34,972 nt of DNA. Origin: Clostridia bacterium (GTDB lineage Bacteria > Bacillota > Clostridia > Christensenellales > Aristaeellaceae). Both the position numbers and the translations under genes were made by a program. This document shows positions 14,651-22,689 of the stretch, piece after piece. Where the stretch lies: positions 1 through 34,972 of the forward strand of contig JAFQOD010000050.1 of the NCBI GenBank assembly GCA_017395685.1, in the 5' to 3' direction. The notes under the pieces are model-generated. The model searched no databases and had not been told where the DNA came from. It saw only the letters and a list, made by a program, of their open reading frames with translations. Numbering within the stretch: the stretch's first letter is position 1; each line of letters opens with the position of its first letter.

Positions 14651-16618
14651 ATGAAAAAAGCAGCCGTGATCCGGGGAATTTTTCTTTGGCTGATTTTCCT
14701 CTGCCTTTCCGGCATTGCCCAGGGGGAGGAGGCAGGGCTTTCCTTCAGCCATGCAAGCGGCTTTTACAAGCGGGGCTTTGAATTGGAAATCACCTGCCCG
14801 GTGCCGGGGGCCCAGATTTATTATACGCTGGATGGCTGCGCCCCGGATGAATTCTGCGATCTGTATGAGGAGCCCCTCTCCCTGAGCATGACGGTGGGGG
14901 TAGCCGATCCCCTGAGCCAGCGGATCGGGGTGAACATTGAAGAAAATTTCATCCCCATGCAGGATTTTCCCACCGGCCATGTGATCCGTGCCCGAGCGCT
15001 GCTGCCCGACGGGGAATGGACGGCGGAAAAGGGGGGCACCTATTTTATCGGCTATGACCGTGAGGAATTATACGGCGATCTGCCCGTCATTTCCATCATG
15101 GCGGATGAAAGGGATCTGTTCGATTACGAATACGGCATTTATGTGCTGGGCCAGGTATTTGAGGATTGGGACGCCCAGCAGACCGAGTATTACGAGCCCT
15201 GGGAAATCACCGCCAATTTCACCTCCCGCGGAAGGGATTGGGAAAGGGAAGTGATGGTGGATTTCATGATGGGCGAGGGGAATGATTTTTCCCAGGTGAT
15301 GGGCCTGCGCATCAAGGGCGGCGCCAACCGGGGCGGCACCCAGAAGAGCCTGCGCCTCATCGCCCGGGAGGAATACGGCAAAAAGAATATGATCTATCCC
15401 TTCTTCCCCGATAACCGGGATGAGGAGGGGAAGCTGATTGAAAAATACAAATCCATCACCCTCAGGGCCGGGGGCAACGATCGGGATTTCGGCCGCATCC
15501 GGGATCCCCTGATTACCAATCTTTCGGCAGGGCTTTCCCTGGAAACGGCAAAGAACCGGCCGGCCATCGCCTTTATCAACGGGGAATTCTGGGGGGTATA
15601 CACCCTCAATGAGGAATACAGCGATCACCACATCCAGAATCACTACGGCATCGATAACGATTATGTGATCACCTGGAAGGTATACCGGGTGGATGACGGG
15701 CAGGAGGGGGATGAACGGTATTACTGGGGGATGCATCGGTTCATCACCCAGAATGATATGGCCGATCCCGCCCTCTATGCCCGGGCATGTGAAATGCTGG
15801 ATATGCAGTCCTTTGCGGATCTGGTGGCGCTGCATCTGTATATCTACAATCAGGATGGATTATTTGAATCCAATAACTGGCAGATGTGGCGGGTGCGGGA
15901 GCCGGGCCGGGGAAACAGCCCCTATGCCGACGGCAAATGGCGCATGATGCTCTATGACAGCGATTATTCCTCCGGGGTTTATGATAACGGCCAGAATTAC
16001 AGGGTGAATAATATCAAGGATTCCCTGGAAAAGGAATATGATGAGGGGCATCCCGCCCTGATGGTGCAGTCGCTGCTGAAAAATGAGGAATTCAAAAAAA
16101 TGCTGATTCTTTCCTTCAGCGATATCCGCAGCCTGTATTTCACCAACCGGCGGGTGAGCGATATGCTTTCCCATATGCGGGAGGAATATTCCCCCTATAT
16201 TCCCATGACCTACAGGCGCTTTGGGCCCCAGTGGGTGGCCCAGTGGGATCCGGAAAGGCATATGAACAGCAATATGAACGCCATTTCCGCCTTCTTCAGC
16301 GGCCGGGCAAACAATTTTGCTTCCCTGATGCGCTCCGCCTTCCATCTGAAGAATGCGGTCACCATCACCGTCAAAACCAAAGGGGAGGGGCATGTGCTGA
16401 TCAACGGCCGGGAGATCCCCATTTCCGGCAGCCAGAAGATTTTCTATTTCCCCGAATATCCCATCTCCGTTACCGCCGTGCCGGGGGAGGGAATGGCCTT
16501 TACCGGCTGGGAAATCAATCAAAAAAACGGGCAGCTGGCGGATGCCGCTGCGGCCCATACCTCCCTTTCCTTCACCGATTCTGTCACCCTCACCGCCTGC
16601 TTCCAGAGGGCAAAATAA
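14651..16618 (+). CDS. Secreted CotH-family kinase with chitobiase-like domain
   Basis: A 655-residue exported protein. Residues 1-25 form a signal peptide. About 27-130 is a chitobiase/beta-hexosaminidase C-terminal-type domain (GAQIYYTLDGCAPDE). About 145-560 is the CotH kinase domain, an atypical protein kinase that phosphorylates spore-coat proteins in Bacillus. Visible kinase features are NGEFWGVYTLNEEYSDHHI, the Asn-rich NQDGLFESNNWQMWRV, and MMLYDSDYSSG, carrying the expected Asp-x-Asp. The last ~80 residues form a small beta repeat (VTITVKTKGEGHVLINGREI, FTGWEINQKNG). GGGAG lies 10 nt before the ATG. A strong vegetative-type promoter argues that its role may not be limited to spores. 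Confidence 0.87.
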   Translation: MKKAAVIRGIFLWLIFLCLSGIAQGEEAGLSFSHASGFYKRGFELEITCPVPGAQIYYTLDGCAPDEFCDLYEEPLSLSMTVGVADPLSQRIGVNIEENFIPMQDFPTGHVIRARALLPDGEWTAEKGGTYFIGYDREELYGDLPVISIMADERDLFDYEYGIYVLGQVFEDWDAQQTEYYEPWEITANFTSRGRDWEREVMVDFMMGEGNDFSQVMGLRIKGGANRGGTQKSLRLIAREEYGKKNMIYPFFPDNRDEEGKLIEKYKSITLRAGGNDRDFGRIRDPLITNLSAGLSLETAKNRPAIAFINGEFWGVYTLNEEYSDHHIQNHYGIDNDYVITWKVYRVDDGQEGDERYYWGMHRFITQNDMADPALYARACEMLDMQSFADLVALHLYIYNQDGLFESNNWQMWRVREPGRGNSPYADGKWRMMLYDSDYSSGVYDNGQNYRVNNIKDSLEKEYDEGHPALMVQSLLKNEEFKKMLILSFSDIRSLYFTNRRVSDMLSHMREEYSPYIPMTYRRFGPQWVAQWDPERHMNSNMNAISAFFSGRANNFASLMRSAFHLKNAVTITVKTKGEGHVLINGREIPISGSQKIFYFPEYPISVTAVPGEGMAFTGWEINQKNGQLADAAAAHTSLSFTDSVTLTACFQRAK

Positions 16619-16637
16619 AAAACCCAATCCTCTCTTT

Positions 16638-16668
16638 CTGCCTGCAGGAGACTGCGGGCAGATTTTTT
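16638..16668 (+). terminator. Intrinsic terminator of the first CotH gene
   Basis: CTGCCTGCA (16638-16646) pairs with TGCGGGCAG (16653-16661), with one G-T pair, followed by six T residues (16663-16668). Confidence 0.8.
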
Positions 16669-16700
16669 ACATTTGGGGTGCATTTCCCCGCCCGGCTTTC

Positions 16701-16729
16701 TTGCCCTGCCCGGAAAATGCTGATATAAT
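16701..16729 (+). promoter_or_regulatory. Promoter of the MATE transporter gene
   Basis: TTGCCC (16701-16706), 17-bp spacer, TATAAT (16724-16729). This is probably the promoter for the run of genes from 16772. Confidence 0.7.
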
Positions 16730-16771
16730 AGAAATGATATAAATTTTTAAGAAACAGGAGATGAAGCAACC

Positions 16772-18145
16772 ATGTTCCGGGGCAGGCGTCATGATGTGGA
16801 TATGACCAGCGGGCCGCTTTTCCCCCAGCTGATCCGGTTTTCCCTGCCGCTGATGGCCACCAGCCTTCTGCAGCTTTTGTATAACGCCGCCGATATGGTG
16901 GTCATCGGCCAGTTTGCCAGCGCCCAGTCCCTGGCGGCGGTCAGCTCCACCGGGGCGCTGATCAATCTGCTTACCAATCTGTTTGTGGGCTTTTCCCTGG
17001 GCGCCAATGTGGTGATCGCCCACGCCAATGGGGCGGGGGATCACAAGGCGGTATCCCGGGCCACCCATACCTCCCTGATGGTGGCCCTTATTTCCGGCGT
17101 ATTTCTGATGGCGGTGGGGCTGGTGGCTTCCCGTCCGCTGCTGAAGCTGATGGATAGCCCGGATAACGTGATTGATCTGGCCACCCTGTATATGAAGATT
17201 TTCTTCCTGGGGATGCCGGCCAATCTGGTGTATAATTTCGGCGCGGGCATCATGCGCGCCATGGGCGATACCAAGCGGCCCCTGTATTATCTTTCCGTTT
17301 CAGGGCTTGTGAATGTGCTGCTCAATCTGCTGCTGGTGATCGTATTCCATATGGATGTGGCGGGGGTAGCTATTGCCACCGTTACCAGCCAGGTGCTCAG
17401 CGCCGTATTTGTGGTATTGCATCTTTTGCATACCGATAAGCCCATCCGTCTCAATCTCCGGGCGCTGAAGCTGGATATGAAATGCGTGGGCCAGATCGTG
17501 CGCATCGGCCTGCCCGCCGGTATCCAGGGATCGCTGTTCAGCCTGTCTAATGTGATCATCCAGTCCGCCATCAATTTCAAGGGCGATCTGTGGATGGCCG
17601 GAAACGGGGCGTCCAGCAATATCGAGGGCTTTGTCTATGTATCCATGAATTCCATCGCCCAGGGCACTGTTACCCTGGCCAGCACCAACCGGGGGGCCAA
17701 GCAGTATGCCCGGGTGCGAAAAACGCTGTGGGTATCCCTGCTGGTCGCCGGGGTGGTGGGCCTGGGGGTGGGCATGATTGCCTATGCCTTCGGGGAGCCG
17801 CTGCTTTCCCTCTATAATGATAACCGGGAAGTGATCGAAAGGGGCATGGTGCGCATGGGCATTATCCTGCCCACCTATTTCCTGTGCGGGCTGATGGATG
17901 TGGCCGCCTCCCAGATGCGGGGCATGGGCTATTCCATTGCGCCCATGCTGGTCAGCCTGTCCGGGGCCTGCGCCCTCCGGCTGATCTGGGTGTATACCGT
18001 TTTCGCCATGGACCCCAGGATGGAAACGCTGTATATTTCCTATCCCATCTCCTGGATCATCACCTTCCTTGCCCATATGTGCTGCTATCTGGCGGTGGCC
18101 CGGCGGAAAAATCTGGCGGCGGAGCGGGCACTGATGAAGGCATAA
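16772..18145 (+). CDS. MATE-family multidrug/metabolite exporter
   Basis: A 457-residue membrane protein with about twelve hydrophobic segments in two homologous halves, as in cation-coupled MATE efflux pumps. Family features are LIRFSLPLMATSLLQLLYNAADMVVIG (first segment), VGFSLGANVVIAHANGAGD after the second helix, GIMRAMGDTKRPL, and in the second half GLPAGIQGSLFSLSNVIIQ and MRGMGYSIAPM. It would export drugs, dyes or metabolites across the cytoplasmic membrane using Na+ or H+; the substrate is unknown. CAGGAGA lies upstream at a normal distance. It heads a plus-strand run with the 94-residue protein and the second CotH kinase. Confidence 0.93.
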   Translation: MFRGRRHDVDMTSGPLFPQLIRFSLPLMATSLLQLLYNAADMVVIGQFASAQSLAAVSSTGALINLLTNLFVGFSLGANVVIAHANGAGDHKAVSRATHTSLMVALISGVFLMAVGLVASRPLLKLMDSPDNVIDLATLYMKIFFLGMPANLVYNFGAGIMRAMGDTKRPLYYLSVSGLVNVLLNLLLVIVFHMDVAGVAIATVTSQVLSAVFVVLHLLHTDKPIRLNLRALKLDMKCVGQIVRIGLPAGIQGSLFSLSNVIIQSAINFKGDLWMAGNGASSNIEGFVYVSMNSIAQGTVTLASTNRGAKQYARVRKTLWVSLLVAGVVGLGVGMIAYAFGEPLLSLYNDNREVIERGMVRMGIILPTYFLCGLMDVAASQMRGMGYSIAPMLVSLSGACALRLIWVYTVFAMDPRMETLYISYPISWIITFLAHMCCYLAVARRKNLAAERALMKA

Positions 18146-18173
18146 ACCGAATTTTGATAAGGGGGCGTTTTCA

Positions 18174-18458
18174 ATGGCCTGCGGTATCTGGGTGCGCATG
18201 ATGCGCAAAAACAGAATTGAAAAGGATATCACCATTCCCTGCGCCATCGAGGATTGGCAGGATGCCCTGGAAAAGGCCTGCCATGATCTGGATGTGCCCC
18301 GGCCCATGATCCTGCCCCGGCATGAAAGGGACTGGGATGAATTTTCCCAGGCCCGGTTTCTGAAGGATCATTTTGTGGAGGATCTGCCCTTCGACCGGAT
18401 GGAAGTGGAATTTATCGATCCCGACCGGAAAAAGAAAGATAACCCCCTGTACTATTAA
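18174..18458 (+). CDS. Small protein of unknown function
   Basis: A 94-residue, charged, probably cytoplasmic protein with no signal peptide or membrane segment. I do not recognise it. It has a dense acidic/aromatic middle (CAIEDWQDALEKACHDLDVP, then RDWDEFSQARFLKDHFVEDL) and a lysine-rich tail ending NPLYY. AAGGGGG lies 8 nt before the chosen ATG; in-frame ATGs nine and ten codons further in are alternatives. It starts 29 bp after the MATE stop and ends 12 bp before the second CotH gene, so it is probably co-transcribed with both. Codon use matches its neighbours, which supports it being real. Confidence 0.75.
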   Translation: MACGIWVRMMRKNRIEKDITIPCAIEDWQDALEKACHDLDVPRPMILPRHERDWDEFSQARFLKDHFVEDLPFDRMEVEFIDPDRKKKDNPLYY

Positions 18459-18469
18459 AGGAGGACGGC

Positions 18470-20434
18470 ATGAAAAAGCTGCTGTTTGCGCTGCTGTTTA
18501 TGCTGCTGGCTGCCCCGGCCTGCGCCGAATTGATCATCAATGAGGTGATGGCCTCCAACGGCGTCTATAAAAACGGGGAGGCCTATGACTGGATTGAAAT
18601 TTACAACAGCGGCAAAAAGACGGTGAATCTTTCCGGCAGCTATCTTTCCGACAGCGCAAAGAATGTGAAAAAATGGGCCTTCCCGGATAAAACCACCCTG
18701 AAGGCAGGGGGATATCTGCTGGTCTATTGCACCGGGGAGGATGTGAGCCCCGGAAAGGGCAGCACCTTCTATGCCAATTTCAAAATTTCCGCCTCCGGGG
18801 ATAAGGTGATTTTAACCGACAAGGACGGGGAAACCACCCTTTCCTCCCTGGCGATTCTGCCCCAGTACGGCAATGTTTCCTGGGGCTTGCCCCTGGGCGG
18901 CAGCGAATACGGCTTCTTTGAGGAGGCTACCCCCGGCGCAAAGAATGGAAAGACCGCCCATCCCGCCCGGCTTTCCGCCCCCCGCATCCTCACCCCCGGC
19001 GGATTTTATGGGGAGGGGATTATCGTCACCGCAGAGGGGCCGGAAAATGCCGCCCTCCGCTATACCCTGGATGGCACCACCCCCACGGAAAAATCCAAGG
19101 CCTTCCCGGAAAAGGGGCTGGCCATCCAGAAGACCCAGGTGCTGCGCATCCGGGCCTTTGCTGACAATCGGGTGCCCTCGGAAACGGTATCCGCCTCCTT
19201 CTTTATCGGGGAGGAGCAGCCCGTGCCTGTGGTTTCCCTGATCACCGATGAAAAATATCTTTTCGATAAAAAGACCGGCGCCCTGGTAAAGGGCAATAAT
19301 CCGGATTATCCCAATTACGAAAAGGAATGGGAATATCCCGCCAATATTGAATTTTTCAATGCAGAGGGCCTGTGCGAAATCAATCAGCTGGGCACCTTCA
19401 CCGCCTCCGGCCATTCCGCCCGGCAGAATGCCCAGAAATCCATCGCCCTCTATGCCCGGAAGGCCTATGGCCCCGACAGGTTCTATTTCAATCCCTTCCC
19501 CAACCGGGATTATGAAAGCTATAAATCCCTGCTGCTCCGGGGCGCCAATTCTGATGCCTTTTCCACAAGGCTCAGGGACGTGGTGATTTCCTCCCTGGCG
19601 GAGCCCCTGGATATCATCTATCAGGATGCGCTGGTGATTGAGGTATATATCAACGGCCAATTCTGGGGGCATTATAACCTGAGGGAAAAGATCAACAAGC
19701 ATTTCATCGCCCAGTGGGAGGGCGTCACCGATGAGGACGCCGTGGACGCCATCGATATCCTGGCCCGCACCGGACGGGATGAATTTTTGCAGAACGGCGA
19801 TAATACCGATTGGCTTGCCTTATGCGATTTTTGCAAAAAAAAGGATCTGAATGATCCGGAAAATCTGGATTATGTGCTGGCCAATCTGGATGTGGACAGC
19901 CTCTTTACCCACGCCGCCTTTGAAATCATCATCGGGAATGATGATTTCACCAATGTGCGGGTATACCGGGTGCCCGGAGGGAAATGGAAATATCTGCTCT
20001 TCGATGTGGAGGCGGGCTTCCTTTCCCTGGATAAGGCGCCCATGAATTATTATCTGAAAAAGGTAAGCGATAAAATCCAGGGCTTCCGCCATGAGCCCCT
20101 GGCTGCCCTGCTCAATGTGCCGGAAATGAAAGAAAAGTTCCTTGCCCGGTTTGCGGAAATTCTGCAGCTTTCCTTCCAGTGGCCCTTTGTGGAGGAAAAA
20201 TTCCTTGCCATGGAGGAGCAATTGGAAATCCTTCTGCCCCGGCATCTGGATCGATGGCCCCATTTCACCATGAAGGAATGGCGGCAGAATGTGAATGCGG
20301 TGAAATATTACGCAAGGATCAGGCCAACGAAGATCGTATCCCTTTTGCAAAAGCATATGAAGCTCACCGATGCGGAAGTGGATCAGTATTTCGGTGAAGT
20401 GCAATCCCTGCTGGAAAGCACCAACATACAATAA
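18470..20434 (+). CDS. Secreted CotH-family kinase with lamin-tail domain
   Basis: A 654-residue exported protein. Residues 1-19 are a signal peptide cleaved after ACA. About 20-150 is a lamin-tail (LTD) domain (LIINEVMASNG, DWIEIYNSGKKTVNLSGSYL). About 170-250 is a chitobiase-type domain (ALRYTLDGTTPTEKS). About 255-630 is the CotH kinase domain, with NGQFWGHYNLREKINKHF and an Asn in NDDFTNVRVYRV. The usual Asp-x-Asp of the active site reads WKYLLFDVEAGF, so the second Asp is replaced by Glu, which may alter metal binding. AAAGGAGG lies 5 nt before the ATG. It follows the 94-residue gene by 12 bp and precedes a TIM-barrel gene by 16 bp. Confidence 0.87.
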   Translation: MKKLLFALLFMLLAAPACAELIINEVMASNGVYKNGEAYDWIEIYNSGKKTVNLSGSYLSDSAKNVKKWAFPDKTTLKAGGYLLVYCTGEDVSPGKGSTFYANFKISASGDKVILTDKDGETTLSSLAILPQYGNVSWGLPLGGSEYGFFEEATPGAKNGKTAHPARLSAPRILTPGGFYGEGIIVTAEGPENAALRYTLDGTTPTEKSKAFPEKGLAIQKTQVLRIRAFADNRVPSETVSASFFIGEEQPVPVVSLITDEKYLFDKKTGALVKGNNPDYPNYEKEWEYPANIEFFNAEGLCEINQLGTFTASGHSARQNAQKSIALYARKAYGPDRFYFNPFPNRDYESYKSLLLRGANSDAFSTRLRDVVISSLAEPLDIIYQDALVIEVYINGQFWGHYNLREKINKHFIAQWEGVTDEDAVDAIDILARTGRDEFLQNGDNTDWLALCDFCKKKDLNDPENLDYVLANLDVDSLFTHAAFEIIIGNDDFTNVRVYRVPGGKWKYLLFDVEAGFLSLDKAPMNYYLKKVSDKIQGFRHEPLAALLNVPEMKEKFLARFAEILQLSFQWPFVEEKFLAMEEQLEILLPRHLDRWPHFTMKEWRQNVNAVKYYARIRPTKIVSLLQKHMKLTDAEVDQYFGEVQSLLESTNIQ

Positions 20435-20450
20435 AAGGAGGGCTCCCCTT

Positions 20451-21278
20451 ATGAAGCTGTACGCCTTTGCCGATGAGGCATCCCCCCTGCTGAAAAATCA
20501 GATTGCCGCCATGCATAGAAACGGCCTGCAGGGCCTGGAAATCCGCAATACGGATTTCGGCAATGTATCCACCATCACCCCTGCCCAGGCCGGGGAGATC
20601 AGAAAAATGATGGATGATGCGGGGCTGACGGTCTGGTCCTGCGGTTCCCCCATCGGCAAGATCGCCATCGACGGGGATTTCAAAGGCCATCTGGAGGTTT
20701 TCCGCCGCACCCTGGAGGTGACGAATATCCTGGGGGCGCAGAATATGCGCATGTTCTCCTTCTATATGCCGGGGGAAAAGGATCCCGCCGCCTACCGGAA
20801 TCAGGTGATGGATTATCTGGGCCAGCTTTTGCATATCGCCGATGGCACGGGCATTGATCTGTGCCACGAAAATGAAAAGGGCATCTATGGGGATATCGCC
20901 CCCCGCTGCCGGGAAATTTTCGATGCACTGCCCGCCCTCAAATGCGTATTCGATCCCGCCAATTTCATCCAGTCGGGCCAGGAAACCCTTTCCGCCTGGG
21001 AAATGCTGAAGCCCTTCGTCAAATACATGCATGTGAAGGATGCCCTGCCCTCCGGCCAGGTGGTGCCCGCCGGCAAGGGCGCAGGGCATCTTCCGGAAAT
21101 CCTTTCCGATTTCAAGGCCATGGGCGGGGAGCATCTGTCGGTAGAGCCCCATCTGAAGGTATTTTCCGGCCTGGAAAATCTGGAGCATGGGGAAAAGACG
21201 GTGATGGATGATTTCGCCTATCCCACCTCCGATATCGCCTTTGACGCCGCCTGCAGCGCCCTGAAGGCCCTGCTGTAA
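20451..21278 (+). CDS. Sugar phosphate isomerase/epimerase-like TIM barrel
   Basis: A 275-residue protein of the same superfamily as the genes at 4264 and 6363 but a different branch. Probable metal ligands are E140 (LCHENEKG), D168 (CVFDPANF), H194 (YMHVKD) and E232 (LSVEPH). The loop VVPAGKGAGHLPEIL matches the usual GxG segment before the last barrel strands. Such enzymes epimerise or isomerise sugars and their acids; the substrate is not evident. AAAAGGAGG precedes the ATG at 20451. An earlier in-frame start at 20370 would lie inside the CotH gene and is unlikely. It ends in an intrinsic terminator before sigK. Confidence 0.82.
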   Translation: MKLYAFADEASPLLKNQIAAMHRNGLQGLEIRNTDFGNVSTITPAQAGEIRKMMDDAGLTVWSCGSPIGKIAIDGDFKGHLEVFRRTLEVTNILGAQNMRMFSFYMPGEKDPAAYRNQVMDYLGQLLHIADGTGIDLCHENEKGIYGDIAPRCREIFDALPALKCVFDPANFIQSGQETLSAWEMLKPFVKYMHVKDALPSGQVVPAGKGAGHLPEILSDFKAMGGEHLSVEPHLKVFSGLENLEHGEKTVMDDFAYPTSDIAFDAACSALKALL

Positions 21279-21298
21279 CGCCCGGTCAAATGATGAAA

Positions 21299-21324
21299 GC
21301 TGCCGTGAAATGCGGCGGCTTTTT
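21299..21324 (+). terminator. Intrinsic terminator after the TIM-barrel gene
   Basis: GCTGCCG (21299-21305) pairs with CGGCGGC (21313-21319), with one G-T pair, followed by a run of T residues. It separates the CotH/epimerase run from sigK. Confidence 0.75.
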
Positions 21325-21370
21325 CATTTTCCCTGTCCGGCGCTGCATATACTGCCCCGGAGGTGAGGGC

Positions 21371-22066
21371 ATGCTGCAATTTCTGTATTGGCTGTTCAAG
21401 GACGCCCTGTTTTTCTTCGGCATGGTATCGGGGAGGGGCAGCTTCCCCCGGCCCCTTTCCCGGGAGGAGGAGGCGAAATGCATTGCTGCCATGCAGCAGG
21501 GGGATGAGGAGGCCCGGCTGCAGCTGATCGAGCATAATCTGCGGCTGGTATCCCATATCGTGCGCAAATATACTGTGCCGGGCTATACCCAGGATGATCT
21601 GGTATCGGTGGGATCCCTGGGGCTGATCAAGGCGGTGAACACCTTCCGGCCGGAAACGGGATCCCAGCTATCCAGCTATGCCGCCCGGTGCATTGAAAAT
21701 GAGGTGCTGATGCTGCTTCGGGCCTCCCGGAAGCATAAGGGGGATGTATCCCTTTCCGATCCCATCGGCACTGATGGGGAGGGCAATGATATTTCCTTCA
21801 TCGATATCCTGGGCACCGAGGGGGATGCGGTGGAGGAAGAGGTGGTCAGGAAGGTATCCCTCTCCCGGGTGCGGCATCTGGTGAAGGAGCTGCCCAGAAA
21901 GGAACGGCTGGTGATCGAAATGCGCTATGGCCTGCTGGACGGCAGAATGCATCCCCAGCATGAGGTAGCCGCAGTGCTGGGCATTTCCCGCTCCTACGTA
22001 TCCCGGATGGAAAAGCGGGCCATTGAAATGCTGCGCAAAGGGATGGGGGAAGGGGAAGCGCCTTGA
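21371..22066 (+). CDS. sigK: RNA polymerase sporulation sigma factor, pro-sigma-K
   Basis: A 231-residue sigma-70-family factor for late mother-cell sporulation genes. The N-terminus (MLQFLYWLFKDALFFF) is hydrophobic, like the Bacillus pro-sequence removed by membrane proteolysis. Region 2 includes LIEHNLRLVSHIVRKY and YAARCIENEVLMLLRA. Between regions lies SLSDPIGTDGEGNDISFID, very close to the Bacillus SigK sequence. The region 4 helix-turn-helix is HEVAAVLGISRSYVSRMEKRA. GGAGGTG precedes the ATG. The gene is uninterrupted, with no skin-type insertion. CATATACT (21346-21353) resembles a sigma-E -10 box but would start RNA at the ribosome binding site, so I do not call it. It is the best evidence that this organism forms endospores. 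Confidence 0.93.
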   Translation: MLQFLYWLFKDALFFFGMVSGRGSFPRPLSREEEAKCIAAMQQGDEEARLQLIEHNLRLVSHIVRKYTVPGYTQDDLVSVGSLGLIKAVNTFRPETGSQLSSYAARCIENEVLMLLRASRKHKGDVSLSDPIGTDGEGNDISFIDILGTEGDAVEEEVVRKVSLSRVRHLVKELPRKERLVIEMRYGLLDGRMHPQHEVAAVLGISRSYVSRMEKRAIEMLRKGMGEGEAP

Positions 22067-22107
22067 TAAGAGCACAGGGAAAAATCCCCCCGGCCCTTTC
22101 CAGGGAT

Positions 22108-22146
22108 AAAAAATGCGCCGGTATCCCTGCCCAGGGATACCGGCGC
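22108..22146 (-). terminator. Intrinsic terminator after the beta-helix fragment
   Basis: GCGCCGGTATCCCTG (22115-22129) pairs perfectly with 22132-22146 over 15 bp. On the minus strand it is followed by six T residues (complement of 22108-22113). It would end transcripts coming from 22168, suggesting the fragment there was once, or still is, transcribed. Confidence 0.85.
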
Positions 22147-22167
22147 GGATTGGATGAAAGGTGAAAA

Positions 22168-22560
22168 TCAGATCTGATTGCCGTCCTTATCCACGTAACC
22201 GTTGAAGCCGCCTTCGACCATTGTGATACCGGTTACGTCAGCGGCGATGGTATGATCATCCACATAGCCGTCCACTTCCAGCAAGATGTCTTCGAAAGTG
22301 CCGCCATTGATGGTCACATAGGAGCGACCAGCGGGCTCCTTGTTGTAAGCGGTGTCATTCTTGCTCCAGATGTAGGTCGCGGTACGATCGGAATTGGTCT
22401 TGAAGGTGCCGCCGTTGATGGTCAGGCTGGTGTTGCCACCAGCGGCAATGGGCCAGCAGCGGATGATGTTGGGGCAGCGGCTGCCGGATACGGCGAAGGT
22501 GCCGCCGATCAGCGCCTCCGCCGAATCAAAAATCCGTCCCTGTGCTTCCTTCACGGGCAT
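22168..22560 (-). pseudogene. Headless fragment of a beta-helix surface protein
   Basis: About 130 codons with strand repeats of the type LTINGGTF and VTINGGTF, homologous in style to the C-terminal beta-helix of the protein encoded at 22690-24258, but with no signal peptide or N-terminal domain. AGGGAGGG abuts an ATG at 22560 and lies about 6 nt before an in-frame GTG at 22554, so a short cytoplasmic product is possible. A terminator separates it from the upstream gene. Most likely a remnant of a duplicated surface-protein gene. A silent donor cassette or a small expressed protein are alternatives. The reading frame is free of stops over its length. Confidence 0.55.
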
Positions 22561-22641
22561 CCCTCCCTGTGCCGTTTTTCTTTCTGGATTATATGTCAGC
22601 GGGGGATTGATTGTCAATTGATGCCTGCCAACAAGAATAAC

Positions 22642-22675
22642 AAAAAAATCCCCGCCCTCCGGATGGAGAACGGGG
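22642..22675 (-). terminator. Intrinsic terminator of the SipW-type surface protein gene
   Basis: The stem CCCCG...CGGGG with inner CTCC/GGAG pairs (22650-22675) is followed on the minus strand by eight bases that are nearly all T (22649-22642). It begins 15 bp after the stop codon at 22690. Confidence 0.8.
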
Positions 22676-22689
22676 AAGGAAAGCAATGA

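Noticed and set aside
21346-21353. CATATACT as a sigma-E -10 box for sigK
   Set aside because: The transcription start would fall on the ribosome binding site and the -35 match is weak.
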